Of a stretch of DNA of 64,000 bases, positions 22,941-35,800 are shown one piece after another. The DNA is from Patiria pectinifera (lineage: Eukaryota > Echinodermata > Asteroidea > Valvatida > Asterinidae). A program made the translations under genes and the position numbers. The stretch is taken from contig CM057149.1 in the NCBI GenBank assembly GCA_029964075.1, positions 28,782,197 to 28,846,196 on the forward strand, in the 5' to 3' direction. Under the pieces are notes generated by a model. That model ran no database searches. It was not told the origin of the DNA and saw nothing but the letters and a program-made list of their open reading frames with translations. Position 1 is the first letter of the stretch; every line of letters begins with the position of its first letter.

Positions 22941-23332
22941 TCTTTTTAACACACTGGCGCCTGGCTATTTTTCTGCTGAAGCTAAGGGGTCTAAGAATGT
23001 CAGGGTTCTGGCCTCCATGATATTAATTTTGCATATAGGATAGTAGTCGGATGCCGAAAGTATGAGGCGCCATGTGTAAATAAATTATTTTACAAAATTA
23101 TTTATATATACAATGTAATTCATTATTTATTATATAATTCAGTTTTCCGGACAATTATATGTAAATAATTGTTTAGTAGTTTGCATGATATGTAAATAAA
23201 TTTATTTGCCACTGCATTATCTATTTATAATTTTTTTTGCAACCTAATTATTTACATATAATCCTATGCACACTTTTTTTATTTATATATAATTTATTTG
23301 CAAACCTATGAAGCCCGGGAATTAGGGACAGG

Positions 23333-24150
23333 GTGGAAATTGTTTTTTTGAATTTCCTAATTCGTTCGCACGAATTACTAATCCGTTCGCACGAATTGGT
23401 TATTCATTCACACGAATTAGTAATTCGTTTGAACGAATTACTGACTCATGGAAACGAATTAGTAATTTGTGGGAACGAATTAATTATTCGTTCGCACGAA
23501 TTACTAATTCATTCGTACAAATTATTAATTCGTTCGCACGAATTACTAATTCGTTCGCACGAATTACTAATCCGTTCGCACGAATTAGTTATTCGTTCGC
23601 ACGAATTAGTAATTCGTTCGCACGAATTACTAATTCGTTCGCACGAATTACTAATTCGTTCGCACGAATTACTAATTCGTTCCCACGAATTACTAATTCG
23701 TTCCCACGAATTGCTAATTCGTTCGCACGAATTACTAATTCGTTCGCACGAATTGCTAACTCGTTCGCACGAATTGCTAATTCGTTCGCATGAATTGCTT
23801 ATTCGTTCCCACGAATTACCAAGTTGTTCCCACGAATTACTGGCACGTTCCCGGATGCACGAGTTAGCAATTCGTTTCCACGAATTAGGAAATCGTGCGA
23901 ACGAAACAGCAATTCGTGCGAACGAAATAGTAATTTGTGGGAAAGAAATAGTAATTCGTGCGAACGAAGTAGTAATTCGTGCGAACGAAATAGTAATTCG
24001 TGCGAACGAATTAGGAATTCCTGCGAACGAAATAGCAATTCGTGCGAACGAATTAGGAATTCGTGCGAATGAAATAGGAATTCGTGCGAACGAATTAGCA
24101 ATTCGTGCGAACGAATTAGTAATTCGTGCGAACGAATTAGGAAATTCCAA
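23333..24150. repeat. 21-bp satellite core with central inversion
   Basis: Units of TAATTCGTTCGCACGAATTA type run from about 23350 to 23830, then continue as the reverse complement (AATTCGTGCGAACGAATT) from about 23870 to 24145. Each unit is itself an imperfect palindrome around TCGC. Confidence 0.9.
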
Positions 24151-24433
24151 AAAAATTTCCACCCTTTCCCTACCCGGGCTTCATACAAACCTATTATTTA
24201 TATATAATTTTTTGCACACTTTATTTATATTTAATTTATTTGGTACCTCATTATTTGTATCTAATTTTTAGCAGTGGCAAATACATTTATTTACATATAA
24301 TGCAAACTGCCAAACAATAATTGTCCGGAAAACTGAATTATATAATAAATAATGAATTATATATAAATAATTTCGTTAAATAATTCATTTACACATGGTG
24401 CCTCATAGAAAACGTGTTCGCGCGCCCACGCGC

Positions 24434-24947
24434 TCGCAGAAATCTGCGATAAAATGTGCGACATCACAGAAATCTGCACAGAAATGTGCGATAAAATGTG
24501 CGACATCGCAGAAATCTGCACAGAAATGTGCGATAAAATGTGCGACATCGCAGAAATCTGCGCAGATTTCTGCGATAAAATGTGCGACATCGCAGAAATC
24601 TGCACAGAAATGTGCGATAAAATGTGCAACATCGCAGAAATCTGCGCAGATTTCTGCGATAAAATGTGCGACATCGCAGAAATCTGCGCAGAAATCTGCG
24701 ATAAAATGTGCGACATCGCAGAAATCTGCGCAGAAATGTGCGATAAAATGTGCGACATCGCAGAAATCTGCGCAGATTTCTGCGATAAAATGTGCGACAT
24801 CGCAGAAATCTGCACAGAAATGTGCGATAAAATGTGCGACATCGCAGAAATCTGCGCAGATTTCTGCGATAAAATGTGCGACATCGCAGAAATCTGCGCA
24901 GATTTCTGCGATAAAATGTGCGACATCGCAGAAATCTGCGCAGAAAT
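24434..24947. repeat. 42-bp tandem satellite, right arm (inverted)
   Basis: The reverse complement of the left array: GATAAAATGTGCGACATCGC and AGAAATCTGCGCAGA words, about twelve units. Variant units are not in strict mirror order, so the arms have drifted or rearranged independently. Confidence 0.9.
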
Positions 24948-25070
24948 CTTGATGAGTGATGTCCCTTCAGGGCCACCATAGTTTTGGCCGGTAACCTGAT
25001 TTTATTAAGCAAGACGTTTTTGTGCTTAAGCAAATTTTGTGCTTAAGCAGCTCTATGAAATTGGCCCCAG

Positions 25071-26900
25071 GTGAGAGTGGCCCAAGTAAAATTAACACCC
25101 TCTCACTTAATTAATTGTATTTCCGGATCTAGGGACCCACATGGAATGGGGTAAAAAGCAGTGGATTGAGAAATATTCAGGCTTCAATGTAATATATGGT
25201 TTCATTCAAGAAACAAACATTTAACAGTTTTATTTGTTTTCTGAATGTTGCACTTTTTTTGGCACACTCTGTATATGCTCTCATTCATGAAGAAACATGA
25301 TGTACTACCGAAAGCTAATTTGCTTTGCGTCGAAAAAAAAATAGAACTTGCACAGTGTTCTCAAAACTATGATATTTAGTGAGCTAAAATTTCGACAGTT
25401 TTTTAGTAACCTAATCAGATGTATCGTATTATTCATCAAATTGGCAACACAATTGAATTTCTTAAGATCTTCAACAAAGTGCGGACAATTGATAAATGTA
25501 ACAATAATATTTGAAAAAAATATAAAAAACATTTTGCAATCATAAATAATTCCAAATAAGATCAACCCGTAGAAAATGATTTGTACACCAGGAAGTCCAT
25601 GAAGGCCACACTGTGAACGTTAATCATATGGCGCTTAAACAACCGGATTCGTTTTGGGTATTTCTTTTTACTTCTCACGTACGTTGAAGCATGATTTTAG
25701 GCTTGATGACAAGTCGTTAGATAGTCGTATTTTGTCCGTGAACTTCAGTCGAACTCCATCGGCGTGGCTGGTATAAGACTAGTACGTAATCGGCCGGGTT
25801 GCGACATATCTAACGACTTGACAGTACATTTTCGCACCGTTATTCATATATATCGTGCAGCGCAATACATATGCTGTCTGGCGACGTTGTAACGACCAAA
25901 TACACTCAGCTTGGTCAGTTGTGTATAGAAATAAAATGTATCATAATACTTGATTTATTTGAGTCGTGTATGCCCTATAATAAATTTTGTAATGTTACAC
26001 AACACAAAGTACAAACCCTCGAAGTAATGAGAATGATCTCGCGTGGCGGCCTGGAATACACCCTGGAATCTGAACCAATCAGAGTGCTCGCATAGAATTC
26101 GCTAGCGATTCAAAATTCTCCAATATGTTGTGTTCGAAAATTGAAAACGTATTCGCCAAGTCGGCAACCTTGTCCCCAGTGATTACTTTATTTCCAACCT
26201 CGTTTTCAACAGTAAGATCTGGATAGGAAGCTTTCTTCCTGTACCCTGATTCGATACCGCGATTGGTTAGTAATGAATTTATATCGTGTAGTTGGTGTTG
26301 TTATTTCCAACGTGCATATAACGTCCATGCCTTCTCAAAAATACTCTTTTCCTTTCCAATTTGCTCATATTAATATGAAATGTGATACTGCATATTGGCG
26401 GGATAAGATTGTAACATTTTAACAATCGTGTTTTCGTAACTCACGGCGCGACGAATCGATTGTGTTTTTACCCCAGACACCGCATACAAAAACAAACTCT
26501 AATATAACGTACAGGCAGGCACCAGACTATTCCTCATTTGCAAACGTGTGCACAAATTTTGCACATATCTGCAAATGATCCAATACCAGGGTGAGAGAGC
26601 AGGTAGTGGTGGGTGCGTACTGCTCGACACCCTGGGGACGAGGTTGCCAAGTCGGTTATTGAACATCAATAGTCAGCATCATTTGGTCCGGGAACCAGAC
26701 TACACGCATTGCAGCGATATCTGTGTGTGTGTGTGTGGCCATAGAGCCAGTAACCGGTACCGTAAGCAAAACATGATACCGACTTGGCGCCAAGGATTAG
26801 GAACACACTCTTGGAAAAAAATGGTCCGGTTATCTTATTCTTTATGATGGGATTTGCGGTTTTGCCGAAGTCAATTGAGCGTGATCGGCTGACTGATGAG
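25071..26900. other. Intergenic, no gene seen
   Basis: Contains a small inverted pair CAAGTCGTTAGATA (25710) and TATCTAACGACTTG (25806-25819), probably a MITE of about 110 bp, and another diverged inverted pair around GGCAACCTTGTCCCCAG (26163) and CTGGGGACGAGGTTGCC (26631). A short TG run lies near 26722. No coding exon was recognised. Confidence 0.4.
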
Positions 26901-28460
26901 GTCTATGCACAAAACCACGAGCCAATGAGATTACCGCAAACTTTGCCACACACTTCAACTCAAAATATGCATGTTTAAAGCCATGCTTGACTTTTCAACA
27001 TGCCGCCAGAGGGCGCTCTAACATTTGATGACGTCACCTGTAAAATATTTGTACAGTACTGCCTAGGCAGACACTCGAATCGTTGAAAGCAAGTTCGCAT
27101 CTTTGCCAATTTCAATTAAGAAGGCATTTCCGGTTTTGACCGGAAGGAAGGGTCACGTGATTTTGCACTTAAAACCAAAAATGAAGACCCTGCAATATTT
27201 TATCGATTGCCATAAAAACAAAATCAAATCTGTAGCAGGTTGATTTTATATTAATTTTCAAAGATTAAATATGGAATTATTTATTTGCTTGTAATATGAC
27301 ACATGATGACGTCAGTGTGACGTCATCGCCAGAAACCTCCAGAGCTATATTAACTGTGCTGTATACAGTCAAATCTTGATTATATCTCTCGCGGTTGATT
27401 TTTTAGCAATTGTTTAAGGTTTAAAGGTCTTTTCTTTATAACTTCCGGTCTGATGACGTCATCCATTTTTTTTCGCGCACAGGTCTTTTCTGCATTAAGT
27501 TCATCATGTATATTAAGTTTGAAGCGATAACCGCAAATTTCGCCACATACATCAAGTGATAATGCGTTTTCGACTTTTTAAAACTGCCGCTATAACTAGA
27601 GGGCGCTCTAACACTTGATGACGTCACCTGTAATATGTTTGTACAGCACTGCCTAGGCAGACACTCACATCGTTGAAAGCAAGTTCGCATCTTCTGCCAA
27701 TTTCAAGTAATAAGACACTTCCGGTTTCGACCGGAAGGAAGGGTCACGTGATTTTGCACTTAATACCAAAAATGAAGACCCTGCAATATTGTATCGATTG
27801 CCATAAAAAACAAAATCAAATCTGTAGCAGTTAATTTTATATTGATTTTCAAAGATTAAATCTAGAAATCTTTGATTGCTTGTAATATGATACTTGATGA
27901 CGTCATTGTGACGTCATTACCAGAAACCTCCAGAGCTATATTAACTGTGCTGTATACAGTCAAATCTTGATTATATCTATCACGGTATATTTTCTAGCAA
28001 TTTTTGAAGGTTTAAAGGTAATCAATTTTTTTCGCGCACAGGTGTTTTCTTCATTATGGTCATCATGTACATTAATTTTGAAGCGATTACCGCAAACTTC
28101 GCCACAGACATCAAGTGAAAATGCGTTTTTGACGTTTTTTAACCTGCCGCTAGAGGGCGATCCAACACTTCATAGCGTCACCCATTACTTTTTTTGAAAG
28201 GTCAATCCAGGCAGACACTTAAATCGTTAAAACAAGTTCATATCTTTTTCCACTTTTAAATGATTACCCACTTCCGGTTTCGACCGGAAGGAAGGGTTAC
28301 GTGATTTTACGCGCACAACATAAAATGAAGATCATGTATTACCATGTCGATTCCCGCAAATTTCAGGTTCCGGTCTCTCACGGTTGATTTTACAATGTAT
28401 ATGGAATTTCAAAGATTAAATTTATTAAACATTCGAGTGACGTCACGTGACCCATGATGG
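26900..28460. repeat. Three tandem copies of a 0.55-0.59-kb unit
   Basis: The anchor AGAGGGCG(C/A)TC recurs at 27008, 27598 and 28152 (spacing 590 and 554). Each unit also holds a TGATGACGTCA word, CAGGCAGACACT, CTTCCGGTTT(C/T)GACCGGAAGG, AAGGGT(C/T)ACGTGATTTT and AAAATGAAGA. The units are diverged, so the triplication is not recent. No protein frame is shared between units. Confidence 0.75.
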
Positions 28461-28469
28461 CGTCATGAT

Positions 28470-29998
28470 TACGTAAATGCAAAAAAAAACACATCTGCGG
28501 TGGATTGGGCATTCATGTATTGACAAATGAAGTTCATATATGTTTCCATTTTTCCACAGTTCTGGAGAAGGATTTGCTGAGAATATGCTGAGAAGAACAA
28601 AAACAGTAAATTCTTACAAAACCAATAGGTGTTGGGCTCAAGGCTCAACACCTAATAAGGCATCATCAAACACAATTCTTTGTACATCAGCTTCTGGCAT
28701 AATGCACGTGCAGCTAGGCTGAGTGCCAAGGGTTCCAAAAAGCAACTTACTGATTTAAGTTTGTACCATCGATCGCAATTTACGTCAATGGTTTTAGGTA
28801 CGCTACAACTTACCTATCAGCCAATTGTGGGTTAACTGGATATCTAAGATCTGGCCACGGACTTGATGTGATCCTACAAAGCTTTCGGAGTTGACTGTCA
28901 TATATATTTACTGCGTTGTTGACGCCCCGGTTTTTCCTATAGCGTGTTGATCATTTCATTAAAGATGGACAATTCATGACTGCATAGAGAATTATTGTTG
29001 TTTGCCATCAGCTGGGTTTCAAGAGTTGAGACTTAACGTGTGCAACATGACAAACATATTTTGCACTGATAGTTGTTATGATGTACCAGCCAGCCAGCCG
29101 CACCCCGATTTTATAAATTATGTCTTCCTGGTATTGGTTACTGACCTTGCTGCGCACCTAGATGGCGCTTTGTCTGGGAGAATTTCACCTGCACATGCAT
29201 TTTGGACACAGTTATAAAAAGGCATGACATGATGTCATCGTGCGTATGTACGAAAGCCCATTAGCGCCACTGCAAGTGTATAGTCGTGTTCCCTAACGTG
29301 GCGCACTTCGAAGCTTACCCGACTTTCCTCGTGTAGTGTTGCCAAACCTCTTTGTTGACAAACCTCAAATTCATGCAGTAAAATACTAGTACTTTTACCT
29401 TATTAATGCTTGCTTATGTGTTTATGGGTGCACACAGGGAAATAGTCCTAAATCCATCCGCCGAGCTCATGAATAAAAGTTATGCCCTCAAAATGTTCCA
29501 GTGTTCTGAGGGAAATAAAATCGGGAATTGAAGAGATATGGCAATGAACCTCTTGCCCAGACTTGGGGCTTCCAATTCTGAACATTTTGGAAGCAATTAA
29601 TTGGGCTCGAAAGTGTTTTTGTTTGCCATGTTGTGGAGGGATCATTTTTCAAGATGGCTACTTTTCCGCCCTGGGGAAGATAGGGGTCGTCTTCTTTGGG
29701 TGAGAATTTCTCGGAAAGTCAATGAACAACCCACCAAAAAAATGAAAAGAACATGAAAGATGACATCTTGATCATCATTTTTCTGTGCAGCTTAAATACC
29801 TGTGAGAGTTCGGAGTATTTTTAAAAAGAATTTTCAAGTATTGGCATTTAGCATCTAGTTTATGTGAATTTTAATGCAGGGTTGTGTAATGTAGTGAGCT
29901 AATTGTCACCAGCACATGGATAATAGTTGTTGCTTCGATGATTGCTTGGTTTATTGTGTCCCGGTACATCTCAGTACATCACATGAGGTTCTGTTAAG
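28470..29998. other. Intergenic, no gene seen
   Basis: Short unrelated frames only. No splice chain, RNA gene or clear repeat ends were recognised. Confidence 0.4.
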
Positions 29999-30101
29999 GA
30001 GAATACACGAGAAAGTGTGGATTCGTAATTTAAGAATTCACGAGGCGCGAAGCGCCGAGTGAATTCGTAAATTAAGAATCCACACTTGCGAGTGTATTCT
30101 T
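29999..30101. mobile_element. Foldback element, about 100 bp
   Basis: GAATACACGAGAAAGTGTGG on the left pairs with CCACACTTGCGAGTGTATTC on the right; a second inner palindrome, GAGGCGCGAAGCGCCG, forms the loop. Related words (GTGTGGATTCGTAATTCCGA) occur again at 30568-30675, between AAACCATTGTG (30109) and CAATGGTTT (30692), suggesting a larger composite element. Confidence 0.65.
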
Positions 30102-30766
30102 CGACTTAAACCATTGTGTCAACAGAAGTATTGGAAAGAATGCTGCAACCTGACGCCACTTTTTTCGTCATATATTATCTCATTGAAGGCCATTCGTTGG
30201 GATCGTTGCAAAAATGATGATAAGACATGAATCTGGGACTGACAAATGTTTCCAAAATTGTTAGGAAATACTTAAAATGATTCTCCATAGACGTTGTACA
30301 CAGCGCGGAAGTGGCGTCAGGTTGCAACATTGGTTCCCGGCGTGTTTGGTATCGACACACCCGTACAAGTCATTTTGTGTGTATATGCTCCTTACGACAA
30401 AATGGATATTTCAGACGACGATTTCTTTCTAACTAAAAGTAGATTTTAAAGTCACGGCGGAAAATCTGACAGTGAAGATGCATTGGAAATTTTCGGAAAA
30501 CAAATTTCATGCAGACGGTCCTATTCATGCTCATTATGGAGAACACTGATTGTCCGACGTGTTCAAAGTGTGGATTCGTAATTCCGAATCCACACTTTAC
30601 TAAAGATTCTTCGTTCCAAATCCACACTTTGTGACCAGTGGAAAGATTCGTAGATCCGAATCCACGCTTTGAACAAAAGTGTGACGTCATAGCAATGGTT
30701 TAAATGCTTATCAAAGGGCTACATTGTTCTAGGGTGCAATCTGATCTAAGTTAGGGCCTTAATAAC

Positions 30767-30929
30767 GGAATAACAGTGTGAGGAGCCGGTCTTCACTGCG
30801 TGATAATGACCGGGTGTGGGGGTGACCGCTGTTAATGGACCGAGACGAAGTCGAGGTCCATTAACAGCGGTCACCCCCACACCCGGTCATTATCACGCAG
30901 TGAAGACCGGATCCTCACACTGTTATTCC
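30767..30929. mobile_element. Near-perfect 163-bp hairpin MITE
   Basis: Two 75-bp arms (GGAATAACAGTGTGAGGAGC and its complement ending GTTATTCC) with about one mismatch enclose the 13-base loop GAGACGAAGTCGA. Such fidelity implies a young insertion or ongoing correction. Confidence 0.85.
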
Positions 30930-31611
30930 CATTAATAAATACCTTTATAACGAAATAAACAGTTAAAATGCTCCAATTTTGTGACTTTTTTCCGGCGATA
31001 TTTCCAGACTTTTTTGTGTTCATGTTCATGGGCCATATTTTAGCTTAACAGCTATAACGACGTAAACTCAACAGAAACTGGTGCCGTAGCGAAACAAATT
31101 ACAACAATGTTTTCATATCTTTACCTGATGGAGGAAGCTGAAATCTCGTTTACACATTCCTTGTGTCCGGAATTACAAAGATGCTTGGTTTAGGAAAGGT
31201 AAATATGTCGGTGGGTGAAGTGTTTCAAAGAAAATAAATCGTTGATCTACGCTTTCGTCGTAAACATCCTCAGTATATACGCTGCTGTACGATGTCGTTT
31301 CAAAACGTCCTTACGCGCGCGCGCACGCACGCATCCCTAGCAACTGTGTTGCGTACGCGCGCGTCAGTCTCACGCGATGGGGGTTGAGCGCATGTGCAGT
31401 GCTCAATTGTTAAAAGTTACCGCAGGACTGTTACTATATTTTGACCAATCATTGGCTTGCATGGGGCTGAACGGGGCTTGATCAATGCTGGTTCAGGGGC
31501 CATTTATTCGCTTGATCTTTGAAGCCGGTCCATTATCACCGTTAATGACCGGTCACGTGATCGACTCTCGACCAATCAGAAACCATCAACTCTCCAAGGT
31601 ATTTATTAATA
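30930..31611. mobile_element. Element with ATTAATAAATACCTT ends
   Basis: ATTAATAAATACCTT at 30931-30945 matches AAGGTATTTATTAAT at 31597-31611 in inverted orientation. The interior includes a CG-alternating stretch (near 31314-31330) and words shared with the adjacent hairpin (TTAATGACCGG). No transposase was seen. Confidence 0.5.
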
Positions 31612-33473
31612 TTCATTATTCATTTAGTAAGTTGGGGTTCATACATTCCAATGTGGATGAGGTAATGTCTGGGTTTGGGTGTGTGGTTTCAGAGCATGTG
31701 GTGCCTATACATATGGCTATCATGTAAGGATACTACAGGTTGCACCCGCTTTAATGCACAACATTGCCGTCGGATTCTCGTTTTCGTTTTTCTTCTTTAT
31801 CCTGGGAGAAAACATTAATGACTCGCGATGAAAACTTCCAAAAACGATAGTGCGAGCGGTTCGAAATCAGCGGAACGAACAGCGCACATCCGGCACAGGT
31901 GTAGCGTGAATATCCCACTCCATGATTTATGGACTCATTCACCTTGCGCATGCGTAAGTACGATAATATGCTATTTTTAGGATCACAGAGGAGAGAGAGA
32001 CCTGGCACGTGCGAGGGATTAACCAATAATAGGGAAAAGGGGTCCAATTTTCATAGGAGTCGGATTTCCATATGACACCGGCAAAAGATATCTACTATCA
32101 CTACGGCTTTGTTGGACAGGGTCTTGGAAGACAATGAAGCACTCTCAGTCATCTGAATATCCAATCGCAAGAGTTGCTTTAATATTGCAGGCATGAACGT
32201 CAAATCCAATACATTTTTATCTCATGCATTTCAAGTTCTCTGAATCAGTTTTCCAATTAAAAAAAAAATGCGGGAAAACCTAGTATATGCCAACCCTTAA
32301 AGTTTACCGAGTACTGCATGTGCCTTAAAGCCTTAGTTGGCAATGAAAAAAAGTCTTGTGTTGAATAATGAATACAAAATAAATGAACACCAAATAAAAA
32401 GGAAATTGTTCATTTAAACATATTGGCATTTCAAATGGGGGGGGGGGGGCCTCACATACGTTCAAAATAAATAAGATTTTTACCCGACAAATTAGCATTA
32501 TAGTTAAAGCCATTGATAGTAAGGGAAACTCACCAAGTAGAATTTTCTGTTCGGGAAGTTTGATAAAAAGTACTAGCACTCATTCTACCAAGAGCAAGTC
32601 TGCAATACCGAATACAGGTCGTTTAGTCTTCGGTACATGCAGATAACTAGGACTGAAATTCCCTGCTATTTTTATACAAGGTTAAAAAAAAAATAGTAAC
32701 TTCTCTACAAAACAGAAAGTAGAAAGGGAGATAAAACGGAAGGTATCCCCTAAAATCATCTTCCTTTGATCCGTAAAGAGACCTGTAATAATGACATTAG
32801 TAATTCAAGAAAACTGGTATCTGAAATTAACCCAGAAAACCTACACACTGTAGTAAATATCATTACTTAACAAAATGTTATTTACAGCCAAGGCAACCGA
32901 TAAAATTTGTTTTCATTTTTTAAAACTTCATCCAGGAAACTACCCAATAAACAGCAAAATTCAAATGTTGTTCTACTACTATACCCAAGCTATCCAACAT
33001 TACTTCCAAACTCAACAAAAATTACAAACTATATATATATCTATAGGTAATACAAAGCCTGCAAAAATAATGTTAACGGGAGAACAACATATACCCACTA
33101 TTTAAATACTACGCTTAAATATTACCCTGAAATGTGCACTTATTGGATAACAAGCAATTGTACAATTAAAACCAAAACAATGGTACCAGAGGATAAGAAC
33201 AAAAAGTCTACCAGATTACTTTCAACATTTACATGTAGTGATTGACTTTCTGATCCAAAACTTCAATAGAAAGAACCTTGGTGTAAGTTTGCTGAATATT
33301 AAGATCTTTGAATTATGAACAACAAATTATGAATAGACAATGAATAACAGGAATACAATAATTGGTGACTGCTGTGATGTGGGATATGACGTCTTGAACA
33401 CCCGAGGAGCAGTCGAGGGTGCCACGTGCCTCGAGGTGTACAAAATGTTATATCACATCAGTCAACAATTGTT
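31612..33473. other. Intergenic, no gene seen
   Basis: Includes a G10 tract near 32440 and AT-rich sequence. No coding exon or repeat with clear ends was recognised. Confidence 0.4.
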
Positions 33474-33822
33474 TTGTTATACCTCTGTCTTGGATTCTTT
33501 GGACTTGAAAACATGAAAACAAATAGCAGTAAACACAACAATCATGACAATCGAATGTCAACTCACATGCATGTCGCGTGCACGAAACAGCTGATCGTCT
33601 GCTAGTTCGCTGCTCCCACTCATGTGTGAAAACATGGTGAAAATAGCGTGGGTACCAACGATACAAGCGTTTCACATCACACCGTTATGTACCACACGCA
33701 CAAAGCCTGTGGGATATCACATAGGCGATATCCCACAGGGAGTACGCTATGACTTTTTACAAACGTAACACGTGATCGTTATAGGCCAATGCAAATAAAG
33801 TATTCAAGACGGAGGTATAACA
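33474..33822. mobile_element. MITE with TTGTTATACCTC ends
   Basis: TTGTTATACCTCTGTCTTGG at the left pairs with CAAGACGGAGGTATAACAA at the right. The interior has a small palindrome, GGGATATCACATAGGCGATATCCC (33712-33735). No protein frame. Confidence 0.7.
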
Positions 33823-35214
33823 AGAAATTTTACAGACTTGCAAACGGAGGTCTGTCATGCATATTTTTTTCTTAAATAAACAGCAGAGCTGGCGGCTCAG
33901 ACATCTGCAGTGATGTTTCACTCTCCGGACACTTTATCACAGATTTCAATTTTATGAATAAATAAATAAAAAAAATACACAGATTCCAACCACACTATTG
34001 TAATAGAAATCTAATATTTCAGCATACAAGCTAACTACAATGACACAAGTACTGTTTGAAATATTTTTTCCTGAATTCCAAGTGGAAAAAAGCGATGTGC
34101 ACAACCATTGCACATCAAGATAATACACGGTGGCCTTCATACAATGTATATTAAGGTACCATTTACACACATTGATATGTTTCGATACATATAAAAAACA
34201 TACACTGATACTCGTCCGGACCCTATATACCAAGCTTGAAAACCATCAACTTTCCTAAACCCTTACAAACCTCCCGAATCCAAGAAGAATCAAACAAAAT
34301 CCAAAAGCCGTTTCTGTCAGCTCTTGTTGGTTCTATCGGCAGATAAAACCTTGGAATCTGTTGGTTGGATTTATAGAGGGTGCTAGGGGAAAAACCTACA
34401 AATCTTGGAGGTAAAAGAAGAAACTGCTTCTAAATAACTAACCGACACATTTAAAAATAATTTCGATACACAAATTTCATCTGCTCAACCTCAGTTGAGA
34501 AGTACTGACTCTGTATATGAGAGAGAGAGAAGACAGGGCTACAATAATTGAACAGCACATCAAGATCACAAACACATGAATACAATTTTTGAATAGTTGC
34601 ATGATCATAATACCACATTACTTATCCACGAAGTGATTTTGATGTGAAGTGATTTTTTTTTAAATGTATATGTACATGAATGAATAAAGAACTTAATAGT
34701 GTAAATCTTAAGACATAATTTGACTTTCTTGATTAAATATAAGATTTCTAGGTTTCAAAGATGATTTGGAAAGCTGACATTTTAGAGGTCGAAAAAAAAA
34801 TAAAGACATTTCCAATGTCATAAACAAAATTTCCCACTTTCGAACATATTTTACAAGAGAAGTATTTACAAACAAACACAAAAGTAGAACTCGATGGTTC
34901 ACCGCATTTTGCTTTAAAATATTTCGACTTTACATAATAATTACAAAGTACAAACCAAACAAGAAAAGTAGCGGAAGGTACTACATATTGCGGATTGACG
35001 GCAGTACATCAAGCCCAAAGGCTTACACTGAACATTTGAATCAACTGAAATTGCAATTTGATTTAAAAAACAAACACACATCATTATCAGCAGAATACAA
35101 CGAAGATCGAGTTGAATTAACAAGGATCAAGCGACTTTGTTTGACCTTTCAAGACAAATGTCACCCAAATCCCCAAAATGAGCCACAAGTGGCCATCTCA
35201 AAGAACATTACACT

Positions 35215-35577
35215 GTCGACATCAATTACAAGGTACAGCTTACATGTTCACCCCCATCCACGAAATATCTATATATGTAACATCTGTATTCATTTAAAGC
35301 TCTTCATGGCTTAGCCCCACTTTATCTGCAGGAAATGTTAAAACATCGTCAACTGAGATCAGGTCCGAGGTCAGCATCCAATGTACCCTTTGTCCCGAAG
35401 ACTCGTTTGGCGACCTACGGAGACCGTGCATTTTCCAGCTCTGCACCGCGTCTCTGGAACTCCTTACCAGACGCGTTGAGGGCAATACAGGACTTATCTC
35501 CCGTCACACGCCACCTCAAAACCCCTTCAATCAGTTTCTCTCCCATACATAATGACCTTTACTTGCACACTCATTGA
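35215..35577 (+). mobile_element. CR1/L2-type LINE reverse-transcriptase 3' fragment
   Basis: From 35293 the frame reads FKALHGLAPLYLQEML, then VPKTRLATYGDRAFSSSAP and RLWNSLPDALRAI, the conserved C-terminal end of CR1/L2-like polymerases, and stops at 35575-35577. Upstream sequence is not open. A truncated relic. Confidence 0.8.
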
Positions 35578-35659
35578 CTTTCCACTGACCAGCACCCTTG
35601 AATGACTATTATTTTCAGATACTGTCCTCAAAGTTGAGAACCATGCTGTTTTCAATAAA

Positions 35660-35800
35660 TCAATAGGTACAATCGACATTTTCACCCCTGTCCACGTAAT
35701 ATCTGTATATGTATTCATTCAAAGATCTTCAAGGATTAGAACCACTTTATCTGATGGAAATGTTACATTTATTATTAGGTTTAAGATGTCAGATTGCGCA
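35660..35800 (+). mobile_element. Second, more decayed LINE fragment
   Basis: Repeats the leader and first residues of the neighbouring fragment (FKDLQGLEPLYLMEML after the same TTCACCCC-TCCACG-AATATCT leader), then loses similarity. It may be a partial tandem copy produced with the first insertion. Confidence 0.6.

Larger units (their letters stand above)
22301..25070. repeat. 2.77-kb nested palindrome with mirrored satellites
   Basis: The outer ends are GGGCCCAATTTCATAGAG and its complement. Moving inward, each layer on the left has an inverted partner on the right: a 42-bp satellite (22494-22940 and 24434-24947), AT-rich arms (about 23065-23300 and 24190-24405), a CCCGGGAATTAGGGACAGGG-like boundary (23313 and 24160-24180), and a central 21-bp satellite that flips orientation near 23850. 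It looks like a foldback transposon that expanded internal repeats. Open frames through it arise only because 42 and 21 are multiples of three. Confidence 0.85.

Noticed and set aside
22434..23043. Frames with CDKMCDIAEICAE, RRNLRRFLRCRTFY or ILSQKSAQISAM repeats
   Set aside because: A 42-bp satellite is open in several frames; the three different peptides come from the same DNA.
23333..24271. Long open frame rich in SHELLIR repeats, plus two antisense frames
   Set aside because: A 21-bp satellite leaves several frames open on both strands at once; no start context or domain. Tandem-repeat artefact.
22494..24947. CRISPR-like regular repeats
   Set aside because: Contiguous satellite without unique spacers, in an intron-bearing animal genome.
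24357..25033. Frames mirroring those of the left satellite arm
   Set aside because: Same satellite inverted; not coding.
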